Below are positions 24,566 to 35,800 of a DNA stretch of 64,000 bases, in pieces. Within the stretch, counting starts at the first letter, position 1. Each line of letters starts with the position of its first letter. This DNA is from Tigriopus japonicus (Eukaryota; Arthropoda; Copepoda; Harpacticoida; Harpacticidae), in the NCBI GenBank assembly GCA_010645155.1, contig CM021315.1:2568643-2632642 (forward strand), given 5' to 3'. The notes beneath the pieces are model-generated. The model did no database searches. It was not told the DNA's origin and worked only from the letters and a program-made list of their open reading frames with translations. A program made the translations under genes and the position numbers.

Positions 24566-27500
24566 ATGATGAAGATCGATCAAGTGAAGGTCGCCATTCG
24601 GGAAATAGGCGAATTCTCGCCAAAGTTGGAGCAAGTGTTGGGCTTTTTGTTGGGAGAAAATGACAAGTTCACGGATGAGCTCCAGAAAACCACAGCCATC
24701 CTTCGATCGGACATTGAGGCTCAGTTGAAGGACATTACTGATGAGTCCCAGAGCGACAAAAAGACCCTTTTAGACATGATGCGCCAATCCCATGAAGACC
24801 AGAGGGCGGAAATGAAGGAATTGGAGATGTTGACCAAAAGTGAAAACGATGAAAGGAAGAGAGAAACGCAAAGACTAATAGCGGCTTTGAATGAAGAAAA
24901 CGAGAAAAGGGTGAAAGAAGGGCAACTACTGAAGGACAAAATGGAGAAAGAGAAGAAGGAACTTCAAGCTTATTTGGAGCAAGACGCAAAGGAGATGAAG
25001 TCTAAAATGGAAACAGACAGTCGGGCTCTCAAAGAGAAATTAGACCAGGAAGCCAACGCGTTGAAGGACAAGCTCACCAAGGAGAACGAACTTCGAACCA
25101 AAGAAAGTAAAGCACTGGCCGAGAAACTTGAGAAAGACAAGGCACTTTTAGCTAAACAATTGGAAAGTGGAACAAAGGAGCTCAACGACCAACTGGCCAA
25201 AGAGGAGGAGAGGCGACGGAAAGAAGCCCAAGAATTGAAGGCAAAGCTCGAGGATGACAAGAAAGAGCACGGAAATGAAATCACTCAAATGTTCGATCGC
25301 CTCAAGTCCGAAAATGAGCTTCGAAAACAAGAAGTTCACGGCTTAAAAGATATCCTGGTGAGGGAGAACGACAAACGCATCCGAGAGACGGAAGACCTCC
25401 GAGTTCAGGTGGAATCGGGCATGCAACAACTCATGTCAGCTGTCGAGAAAGAAACAGCTGAGTGCAAAATGCGACTTCAAACCACCGAGGATGAGCTCAC
25501 GGACGCCATGAAGAAGGACAAGAAGGAGGTGAGGGAAAGGATGGACACGGTGGCCGGAGACATGAAGAAGAAGATGGAGATCGAGACCAATGAGATGCGC
25601 GAGCGAATGCAAGTCGATAAAAAGTCGATGCTGAGCAACTTGGCCGAAGAGAATGACGAGAGAAGGAAGGAGATACAATTGCTCAAGAACAATTTGAACA
25701 AGGACAGAGAGGACCTAAGAGCACAAATGGAATGTGACGTGAAGGTCCTGTTGGATCAACTTGAAAAGGATTCCGGAGATATTCTCGGCCTCTTAAAGAA
25801 GGAACGGTCAGAACGGGAAAGAGAATTGGCTCTCGTCAAGGAGCGGATTCACAACGAGAAGAAAGAACTACAGATTTCCATTGATAAAGACCGAGACAAT
25901 TTCACGCGCAAGATGAACGAAGAGCATGACCAAAGACGACTGGAACAAATGGAGATGAAAGAGCGACTTGACAACAACGAGAAGGCGAGCAAGGCCGATA
26001 TTCAAGACCTGTACCACAAAGTTAAAAGAGAAATCGAAGCCAGGGAGCAAGAGAACGATGAATTGGTCCAAGATATGAAGACTGATCGGGCTCAGATGGA
26101 GGAAAAACTCATCAAGGAGAGGCAAACTTTCAGAGAGGCTCTTACGGCCGAGACCCTGGACATTGAGAAGCGAATGGAAAAGCTCAATGTGGAGAGAGTC
26201 AATGACAATGCCGACATTCAAGCGAAGGTAGCTATGCTCGGGAAATCGGCCTCTCGCCACATTGACAATCTCAAACATTATGTGTTTCGGGAATGCCAAA
26301 GTCTCTTTGACTTGGCCACAAAGCCTTGCTCGGTGGTGTTCAACGCCTATCGTGATGAATCTTACGTCAATGGCGGCGAGGATTACTTGACCTTTTCGGG
26401 ATGCACCGTCAACATCGGCAATGGCATGAACCCCAAATCTGGCGAATTTAAGTGTCCCGAAGGTGGACTTTACCTATTCCTATTTACGTGTTGCACATTT
26501 GACATGAAGAAATGTCTCATATCAATCCGCAAGAACGGGAAGGACGTAACCAATTTTCATGATCAGGATGGGGATCAAAACAAGGTGAGAAATCCAATGC
26601 TTTTTGAACATTGGTGCACATGATTTAGCCAAGTAAGAGAAGCCTGGACGAAGAAAAAAGAACCAGTTGAGTCAGACCTCCCATGAGATGGCATGATACC
26701 CTAATCACATTTACCAGGTATCCAGATGGGCTTTTCTCAAGGACCTTTAGGCTGATGATAGGTTCAAAGGGGAATTCAATACCAAAAGCTTCCTGCAGTC
26801 AGATGTGAAACAGAGTCAAGCTCTCCCTACTCAAAAGAGCGCATTTTAATGCAATATACACGCACTAAAATAGAGAGATGATGTTCTTACGACTTGGAGG
26901 TGAGTTTGTTGAATAGGTGGCAGTTTTCTATGTTAAGTTCTGATATGCTGTTCACTATACGTGGCCACTTTGATCAACCTATTTTGAATTTGTTCTTTCT
27001 CAATGTATAACGAGTTTTTTTTCTCCTGTTTCATAAATGTTTTTGATAAAAGTACACTTGCAATCTGGGTAAATTTGGGTTTCTAGCTTCTAGATAGGGC
27101 TGGGTGTAATGAGAATGAATGACCTGACCCTTAATGATGGCATGACAGACAGGAAAATTGGAACAAATGGTGCGTGTTGGCACTTTGCCATGCTAAATAG
27201 CAAGTTTTTTTAATCGGTACAACTTTCAACTTCGTTTCGTGTGCGTATCGCATTCAAAATCTAAAAGGTCCCTTCAGCCAAAGACCCTTCATAGGCTTAT
27301 GAGCAAACACCCTCGCTCCGAAAAGCCCAGGCAAGACTTTCTCCTACTTTGATGTAAAAGTTGAGAAAGAAATTTGAAACCTTTATATAGGCAAAAAATT
27401 CTTGGTCTTTAAACAAAACGTAATAAATAAAGCTCGTTCAAATCCACTCTTCAATACATTCAAAAAGATGCAAATTAAAAAAAATCGCAACTAACGCAAA

Positions 27501-29178
27501 GCCCAAAGGACGGTTTAAAAGTAGAAAGTTTACTTTTGCAAAAGTAACCGGAAAATTCAAGAAAATAAGACGACCGACAACTGCAAGTGACTTAGTGAAC
27601 TTTTTTCCATCGTCAATAATAAAATGTATGATTGCTCAAAATAAGTGTGCATCCATTCATTTTTCTACATTCTCATCCTTACTATCTTTCATAATGCGAT
27701 GGTTTTCTTGCAATCCGTTACACTGACAAAGAAAATTTTATATTTTTACCCGCATGTGTGAAACACTGCAACTTAGGCGGGCGTATACTTGAGCAGCCTT
27801 AATCTGACTTGATTTTGGTGTTTTCTAAAACAATTGTATGTATATGCATTAACATGCGACCTATTTGGCAAGATATCACGAGCCTGTTCAGACAAAGACA
27901 AAAAAAACGAGTTTTTTTGTTGGCAACCAAGCTTTGGGCTTTTAGGAGTTTCAAAAGCAGGAGAGATTTGAATCACGTACTATTTTCACCTTCCCTAGGT
28001 CACTAGTATTTTGAAAGTCAAAATGAGATTAGTCGTTTTAAGTAAGGCCTTGCAACTCAAAAGGGAAAGTCAAATCACACAGTATCAGTATTTAAAATAA
28101 AAAGCTTGCAAGTCCTGATTCGACGATCGAAATATTTTGAAATCGAAAAATGGAAAAAACAGCTCCGAACGAACCCCCCATCCGGTCGATTTCCAAACAT
28201 GGTTTACTATAGACCCTGAAATTTTGACACAACTTAAGATTGATGTCCAATTCATTTGAAAGGGAGAACGAACCGACTGATTGAAAAGTGGGTGATCGCC
28301 CGTTGGTTGCACTTCCTCCACATACGTATGCATTCATTTCTTATTCTCAATTTCAGGGAAAAACCATGATTGGCCAAAACGTTCTACTCGAGCTGATTGT
28401 AGGGGACAAAGTGCAAATTTACACGTACACCGCCACGGGCATTACCGACCATAAAAACAGCCGCTACACCCAATTCATTGGGCTGTTGATGCGTCCCTCG
28501 GTGGATAGCATGCACGAAGTGGTTCGACGTCTTGGATCCACAGACCTGGAGGATGACGTCTCCGTGGTGGACGACAGTGTGCGATCAACCACCTCCACTC
28601 TCCGAGGCCTTGGCCTGAACAACGGGGAATCCAAGCGTGAGAGTCGGAAAGGTCGTTCCCGAACGACGAGTCGCGTCACTTCGCCCCCGCCTTCTTCGTC
28701 GTCTTCCGCTCTGACAAGCACACTCGATGCATCAACATCCGTGGCTCGGGCCATGACGCCGTCCTTGGGGCCAAATTCTGACTTAGCCTCAACGGAGGTC
28801 AACATTGATGCTGGCTTAAAGCCGAATGGAAATGGAGCCAAACTGAGAGGATCCTCTCCCTCCAGTCCAAAGGTCGGCACATCTGCACTAAATGGTGCTC
28901 AAAATGGAAGACCATCGATGGAGAGAGATTCTCGACCACAATCCTACCTTGCATTAACGTCGTTGGGAGGGAACAAAAAGTCCGTGGAAAATGGGAATAA
29001 GAAGTCTGAAGGGCTCGTCTCGAAGATGGAAAGAGAGAAAACGCCCACTAGGTTGCCCACAGCCAAAAAGCCAGCACTTGGCAAAACTTACAACCCTGCT
29101 AACAAAATTGGAAACGGAGGTGGATCAGCCTTGGCCAATTTGGCAAGTTCCACTTTAAAAGGATTTACCAAAATGTAG
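24566..29178 (+). CDS. Large coiled-coil protein with C1q domain and disordered tail (gene 2)
   Basis: Two exons join in phase 0: 24566-26584 (donor AAG|GTGAGA) and 28357-29178 (acceptor TTTCAG|GGA), 946 residues. Residues 1-60 are helical without a signal peptide. Residues about 60-560 are an extremely charged helix with the same 18-residue repeat as gene 1 (repeat starts at 93, 111, 129; 173, 191; 213, 231, 249, 267), mixed with 11- and 14-residue steps. The C1q domain spans about 590-730 (VVFNAYRDESYVNGG; GEFKCPEGGLYLFLF; YTQFIGLLMRP). About 215 residues of Ser/Thr/Lys/Asn-rich, probably disordered tail follow. The intron lies later in the C1q domain than in gene 1. An intracellular or non-classically secreted trimer is possible. 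The function is unknown. Confidence 0.9.
26585..28356 (+). other. Intron within the C1q domain of gene 2
   Basis: The intron is bounded by GTGAGA and TTTCAG and is AT-rich and non-coding. Near 27805-27870 there is weak similarity to the arm of the foldback element at 43843-44223 (CTTGATTTTGGT... AACATGCG), perhaps a decayed copy. Confidence 0.75.
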
Positions 29179-29858
29179 ACAAGGAGTTGCCAAAATCAGA
29201 AAGGAAAACTCTGAGCTGGAACTGACAGTGCCTAAAACGGTCAATACGAAAACAAAACACGCAACATGTCCCATATAAAGGTCTTTTATATTGACTTTTT
29301 GCACCAACATTGTGTTAAAACACACATAATATTATAACACGAACAGAACTAGTTGAACCACAAAGGGGATTATTCATAAGGTGTAAATAGAGGTAGGTGC
29401 ATATCGATTCTTCTTGAGCATTCAATTGTTAGAACTTGGTTGCGGTTCATAGTTGGCATTAGGCGCATCTCTGCTCTCTACCATGAGTGGTTGGTTCCAA
29501 TCTCTCTTGAGAAATGTCAAGCGGAGATAAGATGACACCGCAACGGGTTTCCAACTGTTCTCTTCGGTGTCTCTCTTTGCAGGGTCCTTTGATTCATGTT
29601 CCAGAGGGTCGTTTCATTTGGGCGCAAATGGCATCTGAACTATCTTTCCATTTGAGCCTTTTTAGTCCATTTTGGGGGGCGAAAGGATCAGTGGGAATTC
29701 CAGTTACTCTGTTAACAACCCTTTTCGCCTTGGGCCTCGCCAGTATCGCATCTCTCACAGTGCTGGGCCTTGATATTGTACAGAGTACGCTCTGGTCCAA
29801 AGTACCAATTTATAATTCAATATCCTTTAGAGGAGGGCTATGGAGGATGAAAAGAAGA
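29179..29858. other. Gap between convergent genes
   Basis: Here the + strand C1q gene and the - strand GPCR gene converge. Both 3' UTRs should fall here. No clear AATAAA was seen on either strand, and no further gene is supported. Confidence 0.4.
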
Positions 29859-32800
29859 TTATGGAACAATTGTACCCCCAAATATTGAAATCGTCCCGAA
29901 TATTTGTGGACAAAACGGACAAGCACTAATTAAGGACTTACTAGACTGATAGAGTGGCGGCAACAATTGGGTTACTTTCTTCAGCCGTGTTTCGTCTTGT
30001 AATTCTTTGAAAATGGGATGATGACTCAGCAGACCGATGGGTTCAAAAGGGCTCCCGATAAACAAATCGTTGTTTATTTTGTTGGCAATCTTCGTGATCA
30101 GGCAAGCATACGGATAGTCATATTCAAAACACCGACGTCTGCACAATGAGGGACACGTCATGATGGTCATTAAAGCTGGGACTGTTCCATCTTAGCCTCG
30201 GGGTCATTTGCCGACTGTACACGGGAGATCCATTTTGAATGCTAAGGAATAACAACAAGAAGCTATTGTTCATCGCTTCCAAAGCAACTCCCACCTCAAT
30301 AGTAGGTCAAGAATGCATCGCATAGCATAGCACACAAGATTAATCAGACGAAAAAGTAGACTTACATTACCATTCTGGGCGGAGTCGGTCGAAGGTGAAG
30401 GATGGCGAGAAGTGTGGCTCGAAATTGGGTTCCGATCACCGAGAACAGTAACAAATTGGCTGAGGAGTTCATCACCACCAAAAGATGATTGACCGAGATC
30501 AAGGAAACCACCCATTGTGGCGAGCGGAATATCAAGCCCATTTCGGTGCAGGTTCGGATCTTGGCGAGGCTGCCAATGTCGTAAATGTTTAACAGCAGTT
30601 TGCCCAGATTGCAAAAGAGAAACGAGAATACCAAAAGCACCAAAATACGCGCCAATTTGGCTTCTCTCCTGTTGGTTGAAACGCGAGAATCCTTGAAAGG
30701 AACCAGACGAAACGAAAGTAAATAGTATAGAACGTAGTGCTAGGAAGATTATGGTGTGATTGAAGTTGACAAGTCATCGTTATACAAAACAGTCCGGTAA
30801 TGTTTTCAAATGGAAGAGGGTGCGTTTTGTGTTGTCTCATGGGAGCTTAAGTGGCGACAACAACAGCCAGCATATGCTGTGGTGGATATTATGTTTCCGT
30901 GACTATTTCATTTTGGAAAGCACGCCAGAAAATACTCAAAGACCACATAATATTTTAGCTGTCTTCGTAAATGAAGTTCCAAATGTAGAAGACACGCAAT
31001 AACGTATCCTCCCAATCTCTACTCCTGGGTACGAGTCCTTTAGCATTTTGAAAACAAAATTGGATGGGAGTCATTTTTCATAAATACGTATTTGCATTGC
31101 TTTCGTATTGATATTTCAAGAACTGAAGAATTTTCTTTTGAGCGAGAAATTACGCCTCAAGTAAAGAAATCTCGATCACTCATGTTTTCCAGCTCCTCGA
31201 TGTGGAGGTATAAGAGGCAGAATCCGATTCTGTTATGGATCTACGTAAGTCTAGATAGTGCTCCACAACTCATCATTATAGCCTTACACAAATATAACTT
31301 CAATACATTGAAATGCCTGAAGAAATGGTTTTGATAGCAAAATCACAAAATCGTGTCAGTGCAATATGAACGTGACAAACAATTACGTAGTTCAAGTAAT
31401 ATCAGCCTCAAAAGCAACCTCTCTAGTTCACGAGACTTCTGAAACCAATGTCAAATCAATCACATGGGATATAAAAACGCATTGCTTATTTTGATCATTC
31501 GCTCAGGTTCAAGTCATTTTTATGAATGCAACCATGTTGTGACCATAGTTTTGGGGTTCAGTTTCGTTTGCAGTTCACGTTAATTAATTTATCATCATTA
31601 TTAATTAATCATCTTGAAAAAAGCCCCTGAAAGGATCGATTGCTCCATTCACTCTTTCTTCACTTTGAAATTTGTCAATTTTTCATTGAACTTCTTTAAT
31701 TCATTCCACAGTAGAAAACATGGCAAATACGTGTGGACTTGTTCGGTCTATTTGAAATCATCTCTAACAAGTGAGGTCAGATATTTTTTATACGGTTAAG
31801 AAACTTTCCTTCGAAAGAAATTACTTAGCTGGCGTCTTTTATTGTTTTGAGGACATTCACATAGAGGAAGCCCGATGAATATTTTACCCTTCGAATTTTG
31901 TAATGGTTAGAAAGGGCGAAATTTCGAGTTCGTCGAAAATCAGGATCGCTCTACGAATAGCAATGTACTACATAGCTCTTAATGACATAAGTCACGGACA
32001 TCTAGAGATATGGACGTTGGTCGGGAAAATGGCCTGAACGAGAGCAGGCCGATGTCAAAATGGTTTGAATTTGCCGCCATAACAAAGGGCCAAGTGAGCT
32101 CAGAAGAATGCCCAGGTTTGCGAAAAAAACTGTGCTAATCAAGCCTCCTCTTCTGATAGCATCAAAGAAAAAAATACTTTCGTTCATATTTGAGTGTCAA
32201 TTTGCAAAAGTTTGACAGCTTAAACCCAAAATAATATGATTTAGATTATTGAGTATACTTCACATAAAAATTTCAACTGGCTTGTCAAGACATGAAATGG
32301 CATCACTTGAGAATTGATTCATGCAGTTGTAAACATGGTGTCTCTTTGTAAATGTTTGTGGCCTAATTAAAAACTTCAATTGCAAGGAATGTCATCATCT
32401 TAATTCACAAAAGTGCACATGTCCAAGGATTTTCTAGCACCAGTGACCAAGTAGGTGCATCAAGTTACTCTTAAAACAGCAGAAATGGTGGTTTTAAATG
32501 ATCTCAAGAATTTTTTTTGGTGAAGTGTAAGTCAGTGCTTTAAATGGCTTCTTATGGTGATACTTTTCCATCCTTAGAGGGTTTGCTCCTTAATTTATTT
32601 CTTGGTAAGGATTTTTTCTCTTTTGAATTTAAAGATACAGGGGGAGACTTGTTTTGCTTTAGCCCAAACCACAGAGCTCAACAGAGACCCCAATTTTCAA
32701 ACCATTTGAAGTTTCACTTTTGACCAGAATTATCAAACAACTAAGTGAGATTGTGCCCCCTGCGTAAAAGCCCAAGGCTTGAAATGGATGTAAAATTTGA

Positions 32801-35800
32801 AATACTTTTTGAAAAAATAGTTTCTCAAACAGTGACTAGTGAAGTTTCCCTAACTTGGGAACATCTTATTGCTTGGAAGATATTTCCTACTTCAAAACAT
32901 GATCTTCCCTGGTACAAAAATACTTGTGTCTATTTGCTTCTTGGATTGAAATGAAAATCAAAGCTATGAAGAAAATAACGTAAATAACAAAATAACCTTT
33001 ATATAATTAAATCTTTCATTTGTACTTCTAGAACTTTTTTTGAAGTTTTAATAGCAAAATGTGTTCCTTATTTTGTGCAAGTTTAAATGAGCATGCTGAT
33101 GTGTCTGAAAACTGGAAGTGAATTCAAATACCTTTCACCCCTAACTAAGTGAGACAATGTAATACTACCAATGTGAAAAACACTAAGGCTTGAAATTTTT
33201 GTTAAATTTGAAATACTTTTTGATTTCTTAGTTTCCTAAGCAGTGACTTTTTAAGTACCCATAAATTGGGAAGATCTAATTGATTGGAAAATAGCTGTTA
33301 CTTCAATACTTGATCTAACGTGATAAAGACCTGCTTGTGTCTAATTGCTTCTTGGATTCCAATGAAAAGCAAAGCTATAAAGAAAAATATCACATAAGTA
33401 ACTAAACACCTCAAGGAAGTAATTTCTTTCATGTGCGCACCTAAGACTTTTTCTAAAGTTGTGATGTCAAAGTGTGTTTCTGATGTGTGCAAGTTTAATG
33501 AGCATACTCAAGTGTCTGAAAGTTATAACTGATTTTTACATGCCTTTAAGGAAAGTACTATCCTTTAACATTAGAGGCATGAAAGGTTAAGACAATCCAA
33601 ATTTTTAATACCGCTACAAGGAATGGGATTCCCTGTAAAGAGAGTTAATGATTAATATAGTTTATAAAATTACTGTTTATATGTTATTTGATCTGCCAAT
33701 GAGTTACTTTTGGCAGATCTGTACAACCCTTGAATAGTGGGTTGGTCAGGAATAGTATTCAAAAATTTGTCCAATCCTTCCTTAAATGCTGTTAGAGGAT
33801 CAGCTCCTACATATTCCCGACAAAGACTAATGGGTATCAAATTGAACAATGAAGGAGTCCAATAAAGAAGAGGTCATTGCACTTTCAAATCAAACATTTC
33901 AACATGTACTTAAATTACTTGCCAAAACACCTTTTCAAGCAAATTTTCTCATATTTTTTGTATTTGTAAGTATAGAAAACAAAGTCTTAATAACCTTTTA
34001 TGAGGTTATCATGCAATAAACCAACTTTTAGAAATGACAGTTTTGGAGGGATAAAAGAATTATCTTCTTGGGAGTATAAGCACATGAAGTTAAGCATCAT
34101 CAAATATTACAAAGATTCACTTAACATGTTTTAAATCTTAATAGTCAATTCAAAGACAATGCACTTATGATAGTTTGAAGCAATCAAACACTTGCAACAA
34201 TGTATGTACCTATAATTTATTGGGGAATGCATTTCCAAACAAGTTTGCCTCTGCACTATAACCATCCATTAGAAACATATTCCAATACAAACTTTTAGTC
34301 AAGTTTTGTTCATTTGACACATCTTTACATGATCATAGGTTGGAAAGTCTTTTGTCAAGAAGCAGACCCCACAAGTTGTTTTTACAAGTGTCCTAAACAC
34401 TGACAAAATTATTAGCAAGAGCAGCAACTTAAACAGAAGTAAGCCTGGAGTGTCATCTACACAGTTTACAATATAATTGTATACCTTACTTTTAGACTAT
34501 TTGTGCATGAAATGTCGAACCAGTAATGCACTTATAACTCTCACATGGTCCTTTGGTTTGAAAAGAAATGTTTCATTCATTATTTTAAGAAATTATTCCT
34601 GCACTTAAGTTGCATTTGCTCTCGGTCAAGCAAAATAAACTCTGGCTTCCGACCAACGTCCGTATCTCTAGAGGTCCATGCATTAGAAAAGATATTTCGT
34701 CGAAATCATCGTCCCTCTCACATAAAATATTTTATTGACCGCCTTCTCCTTTTATGAGACTTCCTCCAAGCCCGAAGAGGTCAGGTCCAAAATGTTATTC
34801 CCCTACAACTTACTTTACTACCCTACAAATCATTTATTACCCTACCAATCACTTTATTGCCCTATGAATGAATCATGTCTTTACTATTACATCTCAGATG
34901 CACAATTACTAGCACGTCTGAAACCCCCGTCTCATTGACGGGGAATGATCCACTGATGAAGTCGTGGTAGGCTTTTATACCATGGCACTGAGTAGCCAAC
35001 ACACCAACTGATGTACTTGAGCTGAACGGAGCTTGCTCCTAATACCGGTATTGAGTAAGCAAAGCATGCTGGTTGGGTAGTACGAATGTCCGTGGTTGAA
35101 CTGATTTTCAGGGTTGAAAAATTGTAACGGAAGTCCCAAAAAGGATAAGTTGGTCAACAAAATACCATATGCACCCACAAATGAAGGGAGGAATGGTCAA
35201 GATCCGACATCACTCGTTTCATTTTAATTGACGCCCCTCGGGCTGACGCCCTCGGGTCGCCAATAAAATGAAACTCCCTCCGCCGGATTTTGACCATTCC
35301 TCCCTTCCTTTGCAGGTGCATAAATAGTATTTCCTACGATGATCAAAAGTGTTTGAGTGCAAAATTTGACAGGCCTGTAAGTGTGTACTCGAGGATCGAT
35401 AAAATAGATTTACTTACCCCCTGGAGATTTTGACTCGAGAGTTTTTCGGCTTTTCTAATTTCGAAGATAATCCGACTGTTGAGAAAGGCTAGCAGAACGA
35501 AGGGTAGAAAAGCAGTCAAAGTCATTCGAGTCCAATTGATGTAATAAAACTGATAATTGGCATCCAGTCGCATTTCGGTTGGTTCGATGTAAGTCTCGTT
35601 ATCCGATCTAAAATATATAATAAATATATCGCATTCGTTGTAGCGGTAGTTAAGAAATAAACAAAAAATAAGAAATCAGCCAATAAAGAATTATCCTACT
35701 CTATGTGTGTGTACGTTCATGGTTCGTGGCGTTGATGGTTGAATCATCTCCAAATGCAGCTTTTAAGTAATGTGTGGCCGCAGCTTCATAGAAACTAAAC

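Larger units (their letters stand above)
30692..35417 (-). other. Large GPCR intron with repeats
   Basis: This 4.7-kb intron lies between the TM5 and TM6 exons. It holds a diverged direct duplication (32736-33550), the 3' end of a LINE (33684-33860, minus) and a repeat with a long hairpin (34733-35340). Other parts (31000-32700 and 33870-34730) are AT-rich with no recognised feature. Confidence 0.8.
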
